64,000 bases of DNA, from positions 1 through 64,000 of the forward strand of contig JBBRRB010000016.1 of assembly GCA_038225555.1 (NCBI GenBank). Reading direction: 5' to 3'. Under the pieces are notes generated by a model. The model was not told the origin of the DNA. It ran no database searches and was given only the letters and a program-made list of their open reading frames with translations. The position numbers and the translations under genes are program-made. Positions 44,662 through 53,534 of the stretch are shown here, piece after piece (the stretch's first letter is position 1; each line of letters opens with the position of its first letter). The stretch is from JANXQZ01 sp038225555. GTDB taxonomy: Bacteria; Acidobacteriota; Terriglobia; Bryobacterales; Bryobacteraceae.

Positions 44662-45222
44662 ATGCAGAGATGCCCGTGGGCAAGAAACGAATTGGCAGCG
44701 CGCTACCACGACGAAGAGTGGGGCGTGCCCGTTCATGATGACCGCCTTCTTTTCGAGTTCCTCATTCTGGAAGGGGCTCAAGCCGGCCTGAGCTGGGACA
44801 CCATTCTCAAAAAGCGCGATCACTATCGGTTGGTTTTCGATGGCTTCGATCCGGTAAAGGTTGCGGGCTACGATGCGAGCAAAGTTGAGCAATTGCTCAG
44901 CGATCCCGGCATCGTGCGGAATCGACTGAAGATTGCGTCCGCAGTAACCAACGCCAAGGCGTTTCTCGAAACAGCACAAGAGTTCGACAGCTTCGATGCT
45001 TACATCTGGCGTTTTGTCGGCGGCAGCCCCAAGGTAAATGCTTGGACCAGCCTTGAACGGCTGCCAGCGAAAACGCCCGAGTCGTATGCAATGAGCAAAG
45101 ATCTCCAGCGTCGCGGATTCAAGTTCGTGGGGTCGACGATTTGTTACGCCTTCATGCAGGCGGTGGGCATGGTGAACGATCACACGCTCGATTGCTTCCG
45201 CAGGGTCGGAGGACACGCGTAA
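44662..45222 (+). CDS. tag: DNA-3-methyladenine glycosylase I
   Basis: I place the start at 44662 (MQRCPWARNELAARYHDEEW), giving 186 residues; the frame extends upstream but overlaps the divergent gene. The N-terminal Cys and His (C4, H16) and the C-terminal NDHTLDCFRR supply the four zinc ligands of the Tag family. The core FLILEGAQAGLSWDTIL is the helix-hairpin region typical of the enzyme. It removes 3-methyladenine from alkylated DNA. Confidence 0.95.
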   Translation: MQRCPWARNELAARYHDEEWGVPVHDDRLLFEFLILEGAQAGLSWDTILKKRDHYRLVFDGFDPVKVAGYDASKVEQLLSDPGIVRNRLKIASAVTNAKAFLETAQEFDSFDAYIWRFVGGSPKVNAWTSLERLPAKTPESYAMSKDLQRRGFKFVGSTICYAFMQAVGMVNDHTLDCFRRVGGHA

Positions 45223-45240
45223 ACTGGAACTTACCCACGC

Positions 45241-45942
45241 ATGCCGCAGACCCCGCATATTGAGAAACACTTTACCGCCTCCGAATTTATTCGCGACATT
45301 GTGATCGGAATGGCCGACGGGCTGACGGTTCCCTTCGCGCTGGCTGCCGGTTTATCGGGCGCGGTCGCGGGGACGAAGATCATCGTGGTTGCGGGCTTGG
45401 CCGAAATCGCTGCAGGCTCGATCGCCATGGGACTCGGCGGATACCTGGCGGGCAAAAGCGACTCAGACCACTATGCAAGCGAACTCAAGCGCGAGCGTCG
45501 GGAGGTGGAAGAGATTCCTGAAGAAGAAGCTCGCGAAGTGCTCGAAGTTTTCAAAGAGTACGGGCTGACAGAAGCGGAAGCTACCCCGATCGTAGAATCG
45601 CTGCAACAACGTCCCGAGCAGTGGATTGACTTCATGATGCGCTTCGAGCTTGGTCTCGAAAAGCCCGACCCGACCCGCGCCCTTCGAAGCGCTCTGACCA
45701 TCGCCGGAGCCTACATCGCGGGCGGCTTGATCCCGCTCGGCCCTTACATATTGATGGCGGACGCCCATAGCGCTCTGATCGCCTCGGTTGCATTTACCAT
45801 CGCTGCGCTGGCCGTCTTTGGAGCGATTAAGGGGCACTACACTGGCATGCCAGCGGTCCCGAGCGCGCTCCGGACTGCCGTCATCGGAGGCCTGGCTGCG
45901 GCTGCCGCGTTCGGAATCGCGAGACTCGTTGGAGAGAAGTAA
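45241..45942 (+). CDS. VIT1/CCC1-family metal transporter
   Basis: The 233-residue membrane protein has the family's first helix (IRDIVIGMADGLTVPFALAA). The GLAEIAAGSIAMGLGGYLAG helix, a charged cytoplasmic segment (RREVEEIPEEEAREVLEVF) and C-terminal helices around ALTIAGAYIAGGLIPLGPYI follow. Plant and yeast relatives carry iron or manganese into vacuoles; bacterial members are presumed exporters. The Glu-rich middle matches the metal-binding domain of the family. It lies 18 bp after tag and 12 bp before the TPR gene. Confidence 0.9.
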   Translation: MPQTPHIEKHFTASEFIRDIVIGMADGLTVPFALAAGLSGAVAGTKIIVVAGLAEIAAGSIAMGLGGYLAGKSDSDHYASELKRERREVEEIPEEEAREVLEVFKEYGLTEAEATPIVESLQQRPEQWIDFMMRFELGLEKPDPTRALRSALTIAGAYIAGGLIPLGPYILMADAHSALIASVAFTIAALAVFGAIKGHYTGMPAVPSALRTAVIGGLAAAAAFGIARLVGEK

Positions 45943-45954
45943 GAAGATAGAAGT

Positions 45955-47163
45955 ATGTGGTTTGCCGCGTTGCAACTCCTGCTGGCTTTTCAAAGCAATT
46001 TTTACGAACGCGGCTTGAAAGCGATGGAGGAGCAGCGGTATCAGATGGCGGTGGATGACTTCACCAATGCCATCGCCGCGGAACCTAAGGATTACGCGCT
46101 GCACTTTAATCTGGGACTCGCCTACAGCCTGTTGAACAAAGATGCCGAGGGAATTGCCGAATACAAGAAAGCACTCGAACTGAAGCCGGAGCTTTATCAG
46201 GCCGAGTTAAATCTAGGCATTCTTCTTCTCAGGCAAAAGCAAGCGGGGGAAGCAGTTCCCCGCCTTGCCGCAGCGAGCTCGCAGAAACCCAAAGAATTTC
46301 GGCCCAACTATTATCTGGGCGAAGCTCTGCTTGCCACGGGCGAATTCGGCAAAGCGGAAACTGCGTATCGATCCGCGCTTGAACTTGATCCCAAGTCGGC
46401 TCCGGCTGAGTCAGGCCTGGCCCGGTCGCTTGAAAAACAGACCAAGCTAATCGAGGCGGAACCGCATTTTCGCAAAGCGGCCGAGCTGGATCCCGCGTAC
46501 CGCGACTCGCTTCTGGAGCTGGCTGGCTTGCTCGAAGCCAATCAACCCGAAGAGGCCATTGCCATCTATCGCCAGTTTCCCGAGAATCCGGCTGCTCAAG
46601 AGCGCGTTGGCGCCCTGCTGATCAAAGAGGGCAAGTCGTCAGAGGCGGTTGGCAGCCTGGAAGACGCGGTTGCCAAATCGCCAACGGCAGGCAACAAAGC
46701 CGCTTTGGCGACGGCGTACCTGAAAAGCAAGCAGCGGGACAAGGCTCTTCCGCTGGTGCAGGACCTTTTGAAGGATCAGCCCAACGATTACGAATTGCGC
46801 ATGCTCAACGGCAGAATTCTGCGGGATGATCGCAAGTTCCCGGACGCGGCGCAGCAGTTCTTCCGCTCCACGCAATTGAAGCCCGATTCGGCGGAAGCGT
46901 GGAGCGAATTAGCCGGAGTGCTCGTCATGGCGGAAAATTATCCGGCAGCACTTGGTTCGCTCGACAAGCTTGCCGCGCTCCATTCGGAAAAACCGGGTCA
47001 CGTCTACCTGCGAGCCATCATTCTCGATAAACTCAAGCAGCTGAAACCGGCTTTGGAGAGCTATCAGAGGTTTCTGGCGATGAGCAACGGGCTCAGTCCC
47101 GACGAAGAGTTCAAGGCTCGGCAGCGGGCTCGCATCATCCAGAAGGAGCTGAGCAAAAAGTGA
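45955..47163 (+). CDS. TPR-repeat protein, secreted
   Basis: The 402-residue protein starts with a short signal-like segment (MWFAALQLLLAFQS). It is built almost entirely of tetratricopeptide repeats (DYALHFNLGLAYSLL, AEYKKALELKPELYQAELNL, AETAYRSALELDPKSAPAES, AQQFFRSTQLKPDSAEAWSE). It is probably a periplasmic scaffold. It overlaps the next small gene by 4 bp, and the two small secreted proteins that follow may be its partners. Confidence 0.88.
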   Translation: MWFAALQLLLAFQSNFYERGLKAMEEQRYQMAVDDFTNAIAAEPKDYALHFNLGLAYSLLNKDAEGIAEYKKALELKPELYQAELNLGILLLRQKQAGEAVPRLAAASSQKPKEFRPNYYLGEALLATGEFGKAETAYRSALELDPKSAPAESGLARSLEKQTKLIEAEPHFRKAAELDPAYRDSLLELAGLLEANQPEEAIAIYRQFPENPAAQERVGALLIKEGKSSEAVGSLEDAVAKSPTAGNKAALATAYLKSKQRDKALPLVQDLLKDQPNDYELRMLNGRILRDDRKFPDAAQQFFRSTQLKPDSAEAWSELAGVLVMAENYPAALGSLDKLAALHSEKPGHVYLRAIILDKLKQLKPALESYQRFLAMSNGLSPDEEFKARQRARIIQKELSKK

Positions 47164-47567
47164 CGTTCCTTCTGATATTGTTTCTGGCAGCCGATCTCGC
47201 TTCGATCAAGGCTGTGCCGGATTTGGAAAAGCGGTCGGAACTGGCACTGGCCAACGCGGATCAGTTGGTGGACACCGCGCGCGACAACTACAAGGCTGGC
47301 AAAGACCAGGAATGGAAGCAGGCTCTGGAAGAGTTGCGGGACTCGGTGAACTTGGCCATCGAGTCGCTTGAAAGCGCCCCGAAACAGGCCAGAAAGAGCA
47401 AATATTATAAGAGAGCGGAATTGAAGACGCGCGCGTTGGCTCGCCGCTTGATGACGCTGGGCGACGAGGTGAGCGTGGACGACCGCAAGGCGATTGACGA
47501 CGTGCGGCAGAAGGTCCAGGAAGTGCATGACCATCTGCTGGAAGACATTATGAGCAATAAGAAGTAG
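47160..47567 (+). CDS. small secreted protein, helical
   Basis: From a GTG overlapping the TPR gene's stop (GTGA), the 135-residue protein opens with a signal peptide (MTFLLILFLAADLASIKA). It continues as a charged, mostly helical domain (LEKRSELALANADQLVDTAR, QEWKQALEELRDSVNLAIES, DDRKAIDDVRQKVQEVHDHL). Not recognised. The close coupling suggests it works with the TPR protein. Confidence 0.7.
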   Translation: MTFLLILFLAADLASIKAVPDLEKRSELALANADQLVDTARDNYKAGKDQEWKQALEELRDSVNLAIESLESAPKQARKSKYYKRAELKTRALARRLMTLGDEVSVDDRKAIDDVRQKVQEVHDHLLEDIMSNKK

Positions 47568-47579
47568 GAGGTACCTGGA

Positions 47580-48212
47580 GTGAAACGGCTGGCGCTATCG
47601 GCATTGATTTTTTTTGCACCCTGCTTCGCGCAGGAGCGTGACTTTCTAACGGCTGACGAGACGGATCAGGTGCGCGAAGCTCAGGATCCGAATGAACGGC
47701 TGCAGCTCTACATTCATTTCGCCAAGCAGAGGCTCGATCTTCTGCAGCAACTGCTAAGCAAGGAAAAGGCGGGGCGCTCGGCGTTGATTCACGATGTCCT
47801 GGAAGATTATACGCATATTATTGAGGCCATTGACACGGTTGCGGACGATGCCTTGAAGCGCAAAGTTGGCATCGATCTCGGAATTGGGGTTGTGGCCGCC
47901 TCCGAAAAGGAGATGTTGGCGTCCCTAAATAAGATCGACGAGATGCAGCTCAAGGATCGGTCGAGATATGACTTCGCCCTGAAGACCGCTATCGAGACCA
48001 CGCAAGACAGCGCGGAGCTTTCGACTCAGGATCTCGGATCGAGGGCTGGCGAGGTGGCGGCAAAGGTGGCCAAAGATAAGAAGGATCGAGAGGCCATGAT
48101 GGGGACAGAGGAGGTGGCGCAGAAGAAGGCTGAGGAAAAGAAAGACTCCGAGAGCAAGCGGAAGGCGCCTACTCTGCGCAGGAAAGGCGAGGCTGTTCCC
48201 GACAAACCTTAG
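47580..48212 (+). CDS. secreted hypothetical protein, highly charged C-terminus
   Basis: The GTG start at 47580 is preceded by AGGAGG with about 8 bp spacing. The 210-residue protein has a signal peptide (MKRLALSALIFFAPCFAQ). A helical body (RLQLYIHFAKQRLDLLQQLL, DVLEDYTHIIEAIDTVADDA) leads to a Lys/Glu-rich tail (KKAEEKKDSESKRKAPTLRR). The body reads as a helical bundle, and the tail as a disordered or coiled segment. Function unknown. It is the third gene of the TPR cluster. Confidence 0.7.
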   Translation: MKRLALSALIFFAPCFAQERDFLTADETDQVREAQDPNERLQLYIHFAKQRLDLLQQLLSKEKAGRSALIHDVLEDYTHIIEAIDTVADDALKRKVGIDLGIGVVAASEKEMLASLNKIDEMQLKDRSRYDFALKTAIETTQDSAELSTQDLGSRAGEVAAKVAKDKKDREAMMGTEEVAQKKAEEKKDSESKRKAPTLRRKGEAVPDKP

Positions 48213-48289
48213 GGACCAGGCAGAAACCCTGGCCGCAGTTGCAGATTAACGAGTGCAACCATGGACCCAGGCGTGCATCTACTTAGGGA

Positions 48290-50596
48290 ATGCATCAGTT
48301 TACTTGGCGACGAGTCCTCATCGCGTGCGCCATTGTTCTATTTGGCCTGCTTGTCGCGATCGCGATTCCTTACACTCGACTAGCTCGCCGGGTCGATCAT
48401 CAGCTTGCAGCGGGACCGTTCGTTCGCACATATAGCTTCTATTCCGCGTCCGAAGTGCTCTCTCGCGGGGATCAGAGTTCCCCCGAAGATATCGTTCCTA
48501 CTTTAAAACGTCTGGGTTTTCATGAAACTGGCTCCGCGCTCAGTCCAGGTTCTTATCTCGTAAAGAAAGACTCATTAGTTCTAAGGCCAGCCTCCCCAGG
48601 CGGACATGCAATCAGCTTTGGGTTTGTGAAGGGGGTGGTAGACTCCATTCGGGACGTCGACTCAGGATCAAAGATTGACGAGTATCCAATTCCGCCGCAG
48701 CTGATCGCAAACGTTTCGGATTCAGGACGCGAAAAGCGTGTGTTCGTGCACTTTGCCGAGCTACCCCCGGTGTTGGTGAATGCTATTGTTTCAGCGGAAG
48801 ACAAGCGCTTCTTCACGCACGCCGGGTTCGATCCGCTGCGCATCGCCAAAGCCGCGTACGTGGATTTCAAGGATCAGCGCAAGGAGCAGGGCGCCTCTAC
48901 GCTCACCATGCAACTTGCGCGGAATCTATGGCTCGATCCCGATAAACGCTGGAAACGAAAGGCTACCGAGCTGCTTATCACGCTGCACCTTGAACGCAAG
49001 CTGACCAAGCAGCAAATCTTCGAATATTACTGCAATCAGGTCTATCTCGGAGGACGCAGCACGTTCAGCATCAACGGATTCGGGCAGGCGGCTCATGAAT
49101 TTTTCAACAAGAGCGTGAACCGGCTGAGCCTGCCCGAGGCCGCGCTCCTGGCTGGACTGATTCAGCGGCCGAGTTTTTTCAACCCGGTTCGGTATCCGGA
49201 TCGGGCTTTTGATAGACGCAATATCGTGTTGCGGTTGATGCACGATAATCGGTACATCAACGACGCACAGTTTGCCGAGGCGGTCGCTTCTCCGGTGAAA
49301 CTCTCGCCGGGCATTACGGAACTTTCCGACACTCAATATTATCTGGACCTTGCTGCCGAAGAAACTCAAAAGCATCTTGAAGATCGTGAATGGCACGGAG
49401 TTGCGGATGTCTACACTACGATCGATCTTCGTCTGCAACGGGCGGCTGAGAACGCGATCCGAGATGGCATGAAGAAGCTGGATTTGGAGATCAAGCGGCG
49501 TCGTAAAGGGGTTCATGAAGACGTGCCTCCGCAGGTGGCGCTGATCGCGCTCGATCCTCGCACGGGCCAAGTAAAGGCTCTCTGCGGGGGCCGCAGCTAT
49601 TCGGTTTCGCAGCTCAATCGCATCCTTGCCAAGCGTCCTCCAGGTTCCGTTTTTAAGCCGTTTGTGTATGCAACCGCCTTGAGCACAGCCGTGAATCCCA
49701 GCCCTAAAGTCTTCACGCAAAGTTCCACGGTTACCGACGCACCCACTGTATTTCGTTATGCCAACCAGACTTACAGCCCCGATAACTTCGAGCATCAGTT
49801 TTATGGGCAGGTCACATTCAGGTTGGCTTTAGCAAAATCCCTCAATGTCGCGACGGTTCGCGTGGGTGAAATGGTCGGCTTCGATGCAGTGGTGGCCCTT
49901 GCTAAGCGGGCCGGAATGAACGAAGATATCCAGCCCACTCCCGCAGTCGCTCTGGGTGCTTATGGGGTTACTCCGCTTGAAATAGCCGGGGCGTATACGA
50001 TCTTTGCGAATGGCGGCGTGCGGGAGCGTCCGGTGCTGATCGATTCAGTGCGGCAGGGCGACGGGACTGGAATTTACGAGCGGGAAGCGAGCCCTCGCCG
50101 CGTCCTGGATCCTCGCATTGCATTCCTGATGGTGGACATGCTTCAAGAGGTGATGCGAAGCGGAACGGCGGCCGGCGTTCGATCCATGGGCTTCAAGCAG
50201 CCAGCCGCTGGCAAAACGGGAACGTCGCACGACGGCTGGTTCGCCGGATTTACCTCGGGGTTGCTCTGCGTCGTATGGGTGGGGTACGACAACTATCACG
50301 AGCTCAATGTGGAGGGCGCACATTCAGCCCTGCCCATCTGGACTCAATTCATGCTGGAAGCATCCCACTCGCGGAAATTCCGCGAGGCGAAGCCGTTTAC
50401 CGTGCCCCCCGGGGTAACACGCGCGACGGTGGATCCCGGTACGGGCGGGCTGGCTAATGAGTTCTGCCCCGCCGTGGTGACCGCGTACTTTATCGACGGC
50501 ACGCAGCCCACATCCAGCTGTGCGCTTCACGACGGAATAACAGAACCGGTCACCGTGCTGGAAAACGTGGCCGGTGAACAAATCCGTCCATATTAA
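48290..50596 (+). CDS. class A penicillin-binding protein (PBP1-type)
   Basis: The 768-residue protein has an N-terminal membrane anchor (LIACAIVLFGLLVAIAIPYT) and a short domain before the glycosyltransferase, in the position of the UB2H domain of PBP1b. The glycosyltransferase motifs are SAEDKRFFTHAGFDPLRI near residue 170 and GASTLTMQLARNLWL. The transpeptidase has the SxxK motif in PPGSVFKPFVYA near 452, KSLNVATVRV as SxN, and GKTGTSHDGWFAGF near 642. It polymerises and crosslinks peptidoglycan. Upstream 48213-48289 is a short gap with no recognisable gene. Confidence 0.95.
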   Translation: MHQFTWRRVLIACAIVLFGLLVAIAIPYTRLARRVDHQLAAGPFVRTYSFYSASEVLSRGDQSSPEDIVPTLKRLGFHETGSALSPGSYLVKKDSLVLRPASPGGHAISFGFVKGVVDSIRDVDSGSKIDEYPIPPQLIANVSDSGREKRVFVHFAELPPVLVNAIVSAEDKRFFTHAGFDPLRIAKAAYVDFKDQRKEQGASTLTMQLARNLWLDPDKRWKRKATELLITLHLERKLTKQQIFEYYCNQVYLGGRSTFSINGFGQAAHEFFNKSVNRLSLPEAALLAGLIQRPSFFNPVRYPDRAFDRRNIVLRLMHDNRYINDAQFAEAVASPVKLSPGITELSDTQYYLDLAAEETQKHLEDREWHGVADVYTTIDLRLQRAAENAIRDGMKKLDLEIKRRRKGVHEDVPPQVALIALDPRTGQVKALCGGRSYSVSQLNRILAKRPPGSVFKPFVYATALSTAVNPSPKVFTQSSTVTDAPTVFRYANQTYSPDNFEHQFYGQVTFRLALAKSLNVATVRVGEMVGFDAVVALAKRAGMNEDIQPTPAVALGAYGVTPLEIAGAYTIFANGGVRERPVLIDSVRQGDGTGIYEREASPRRVLDPRIAFLMVDMLQEVMRSGTAAGVRSMGFKQPAAGKTGTSHDGWFAGFTSGLLCVVWVGYDNYHELNVEGAHSALPIWTQFMLEASHSRKFREAKPFTVPPGVTRATVDPGTGGLANEFCPAVVTAYFIDGTQPTSSCALHDGITEPVTVLENVAGEQIRPY

Positions 50597-50688
50597 ATAG
50601 GACGACGGCCAACCAGCCGAGGCCGATGGCCAATCGGAGTGGCCGCGAATCGTTCCGGCCCAAGCAGTCATCAACTCAAAGAGAGATT

Positions 50689-51426
50689 ATGATCGAATCC
50701 AATCATTCACCGAAAATTGCTCTGATTACCGGCGCGAATAAGGGCATCGGACTTGAAATCGCCCGGCAGTTGGGGAAGCAAGGGATAACCGTACTGATCG
50801 GTGCGCGCGATCAGGCGCGCCGTGAATCCGCCGCGGCGACTCTACGCGAAGAGGGGATTGAGGCGCATCCTATTGCGCTTAACATTACCGATCAGGCGAG
50901 CGTCGATGCGGCGGCTTCTGAAATCGGAAGCCAGTTTGGCAAGCTGGACATTCTAGTGAACAATGCAGGGATCGTTCGCGATAAAGTGCCGCCGAGCCAG
51001 CTCGACATCGCGCTACTGCGTGAAACCTACGAGACCAATGTGTTCGGAATGTTTGCGGTGATCAAGGCGATGCTGCCCCTGATCCGCAAGGCTCCGGCCG
51101 GGCGTATTGTCAATATGTCGAGCGGCCTCGGCTCCTTAACCCAGACGGCGGATCCGACTTGGCCGTTCTATGGCTTCATTGCCGTAGCTTACAATTCTTC
51201 AAAATCGGCGGTCAATGCGCTTACGGTTTCATTCGCGAAAGAATTGCGCGATACGCCGATCAAGGTGAATTCTGCCGATCCCGGCTACGTAGCCACGGAT
51301 CTCAACGGGCACAGCGGACCGCGGACGGTTGAGCAAGGCGCAACAGCTCCCGTCCGATTGGCTACGCTGGCCGAAGATGGTCCTACAGGCGGGTATTTCG
51401 ACGAGAACGGCCCTGTGCCGTGGTGA
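50689..51426 (+). CDS. short-chain dehydrogenase/reductase
   Basis: I start at the ATG at 50689 (MIESNHSPKIALITGANKGI), giving 245 residues with AGAGA-type cofactor motif TGANKGIGLEIA. NNAG is present in LDILVNNAGIVRD, the catalytic serine in IVNMSSGLGSL, and the Tyr-x-x-x-Lys pair in AVAYNSSKSAVNAL. It is a classical SDR of the carbonyl-reductase type, probably NADPH-dependent given the basic residue in GARDQARR. The substrate is unknown. Confidence 0.9.
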   Translation: MIESNHSPKIALITGANKGIGLEIARQLGKQGITVLIGARDQARRESAAATLREEGIEAHPIALNITDQASVDAAASEIGSQFGKLDILVNNAGIVRDKVPPSQLDIALLRETYETNVFGMFAVIKAMLPLIRKAPAGRIVNMSSGLGSLTQTADPTWPFYGFIAVAYNSSKSAVNALTVSFAKELRDTPIKVNSADPGYVATDLNGHSGPRTVEQGATAPVRLATLAEDGPTGGYFDENGPVPW

Positions 51427-51469
51427 GCCTTTTCCGCAGAAGGACCGTCCGCGCGGCGGCGTTGGATTT

Positions 51470-52615
51470 TTATTTCACGTCTACCCAGCCTCGCGCCTTC
51501 GAGCTTTCGAGAACCGTCTCCAGGAGCTTCATCCCATGCAGCCCGTCTGAAAACGTTGGGTACTCAATGGGCGCAGCGGAATCGGCGACTCTCGCGTAAA
51601 AGCGTTTGAAGACTTGCTTGTGGGTATCGTCGTATCCTTCGCTGTGCCCGCCCGGCAGATCGGCATATCCCGCCGCCTGGGGGTACAGCAGAGAAGGATC
51701 CTTGACGATCAACTGATTGGGCGAATTGCGATGACCGATCCACAGCTCGTCCGGCCGCTCCTGGTTCCAGGAGACTCCCGCCTTCGTCCCATAAATGTCG
51801 AATGTGAACATGTTCTTCCGTCCGGCCGACATCTGACTCACCGTGAAAGCGCCCCGAGCTCGTTCGCCCAGATGCACCAGGATGGCCCCGAAATCCTCCG
51901 TGTCAATAGCAACGGATTCGTAATCGGCTGGGGTCAGGGTCTTGCCTGCAAACGTCTCCACGGCGGTCTTTGGCCGTTTCCTCGTCTTATGAAACGTCGC
52001 CAGATCCGCGCACAAGGATTTAATGGAGAGGCCCGTCACATGCTGGATCAAATCCATCCAGTGCGATCCGATATCGCCCACTGCGCGAAGCTGGCCGTTG
52101 TCCTTCGTTTCAATGCGCCAGTTCCAGTCGGTCTCGTACAGCAGCCAGTCTTGCGAATAGGTGCCCTGCACGATCAGAACGTCGCCCAAGTCGCCCGCCT
52201 CGATCATTCGCCGGACTTGCTGAACAACCGGGTAGTACCGCAGATTGTGCTCCAGGCAATTTGCCAAACCGGTCTTGCTTGCCAAGTCCACCAAGTCCTG
52301 GGCTTGGGCTGCGGTGACGGTGAACGGCTTCTCGCAGACCACGTTCTTCCCTGCTTTGAGCGCTTCTTTGCAGATCGGGTAATGCAGCGCATTGGGGGTC
52401 AAAACGTGAACTGCTTGTATCTCGGGATTCGCGAGCACCGTCTTATAATTGCCGGTGGTGTTTGCGACTCCGATCGAATCGCCAAAAGTCTTAGCGAGCT
52501 GGTCGTCTATGCTGGCGACAGCCGCGATCTCTACGTTGCCAAGGCGGCGAATGGCCTCGGCATGCACTTTGCCCATGAACCCGGTGCCGATCAGGGCGGT
52601 CTTTATTCTTGCCAT
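51470..52615 (-). CDS. Gfo/Idh/MocA-family oxidoreductase
   Basis: The 381-residue protein starts with the Rossmann motif KTALIGTGFMGKVHAEAIRR. It has the family's CEKPFTVTAAQAQDLVDLA segment with the conserved EKP. Later GDIGSHWMDLIQHVTG has the catalytic-region histidine, and the C-terminal domain has FDIYGTKAGVSW. Members oxidise or dehydrate sugars and inositols with NAD(P). It is transcribed alone against the flanking genes, and its substrate is unknown. Confidence 0.92.
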   Translation of the reverse strand: MARIKTALIGTGFMGKVHAEAIRRLGNVEIAAVASIDDQLAKTFGDSIGVANTTGNYKTVLANPEIQAVHVLTPNALHYPICKEALKAGKNVVCEKPFTVTAAQAQDLVDLASKTGLANCLEHNLRYYPVVQQVRRMIEAGDLGDVLIVQGTYSQDWLLYETDWNWRIETKDNGQLRAVGDIGSHWMDLIQHVTGLSIKSLCADLATFHKTRKRPKTAVETFAGKTLTPADYESVAIDTEDFGAILVHLGERARGAFTVSQMSAGRKNMFTFDIYGTKAGVSWNQERPDELWIGHRNSPNQLIVKDPSLLYPQAAGYADLPGGHSEGYDDTHKQVFKRFYARVADSAAPIEYPTFSDGLHGMKLLETVLESSKARGWVDVK

Positions 52616-52663
52616 AGTGTGTGATTGTCCTCTGTGTAGACGTAAAATGAAATTTTACAGGAA

Positions 52664-52993
52664 ATGGTTGTAAAGATACGATTCAAGTCCGGCCCGGCAG
52701 TGACCCACAGGGCGCGCAAGAACAGTCATGTGGCCCTGGCGCTCGCCGCGTTACTGACCCCCGCCACCCTCACCGCGCTTGCGCTGGGGCTATGGAAGCT
52801 CGCCGCGGATCTGCGGGTCGCCGGTCAATTCGCCATTCGAGATGGTCTATTTTCCCATTGGCTAGTTTGGCTTGGGGTAGCCCTCCTCGTGCATCTCATC
52901 GTAACTCTTCTCAATCGCTACGGTGCGGGCCACCCGATCCTACGGAATTCGGGAAAAAGCACCCCGATCACGATATTGAATTCGGGATCGTAA
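52664..52993 (+). CDS. small membrane protein, paralogue of the next gene
   Basis: The 109-residue protein has a basic N-terminus and two hydrophobic helices (LALAALLTPATLTALALGLW and HWLVWLGVALLVHLIVTLLN). The segment GLWKLAADLRVAGQFAIRDG leading to LFSHWLVW matches GLWRLGLDLGWTENFPIATG and LFSHWLVW in the gene 117 bp downstream. The two are tandem paralogues. No known family is recognised. Confidence 0.7.
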   Translation: MVVKIRFKSGPAVTHRARKNSHVALALAALLTPATLTALALGLWKLAADLRVAGQFAIRDGLFSHWLVWLGVALLVHLIVTLLNRYGAGHPILRNSGKSTPITILNSGS

Positions 52994-53109
52994 TAACCAG
53001 TTAATTAAATTTGATTTATCTCGTGTAATCAGCCGATGAAGAAGGAAGGGCCTCGCAACGCGGGGAACTTACGAAACATCTACTTAGGTAGCTGATAGGG
53101 GTAAATTCA

Positions 53110-53481
53110 ATGTCTGACTTGCGAGTCGGCGAACTTCTCGAGCCTGCGATCACCCGGACTTCTGCGGTCCTTTCTGGAAGGGCTTCGGCGTTGACCGAGC
53201 GACTTCAGCCGGCGATTCGTAAAACCGCCGCAACATCTCACGAGGCAGCTAAATTAATCGGCGCATTCTTAACGCCCGCAGCAGGTCTCGCGTTGGTCTT
53301 CGGCCTGTGGCGGCTCGGACTAGATTTAGGCTGGACCGAAAATTTCCCTATCGCTACCGGACTGTTTTCGCATTGGCTCGTGTGGATCGCGGCTGCAGTC
53401 GGCCTTCGCATGACGGGTTCTCTGCTGAATAGGCCCGCATCCTCCGAGTCTGAGCCGAAGAAGGCAACCGACGCCAACTGA
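53110..53481 (+). CDS. small membrane protein, paralogue of the previous gene
   Basis: The 123-residue protein has an N-terminal region that looks amphipathic (LLEPAITRTSAVLSGRASAL). Two helices follow: AFLTPAAGLALVFGLWRLGL and HWLVWIAAAVGLRMTGSLLN. The shared pattern LTPAxxxALxxGLWxLxxDL...GLFSHWLVW links it to 52664-52993. The spacing before the first helix differs, as if the N-terminal region had diverged. Function unknown. Confidence 0.7.
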   Translation: MSDLRVGELLEPAITRTSAVLSGRASALTERLQPAIRKTAATSHEAAKLIGAFLTPAAGLALVFGLWRLGLDLGWTENFPIATGLFSHWLVWIAAAVGLRMTGSLLNRPASSESEPKKATDAN

Positions 53482-53534
53482 TACCTTTGGGTACGGAGTT
53501 TTTGTTAATCTGGGGCTAGACGGGTCTCACTTTC

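Noticed and set aside
51614..52624. Plus-strand open frame opposite the Gfo/Idh gene
   Set aside because: The minus-strand protein has the full family motifs. The antisense translation has none.
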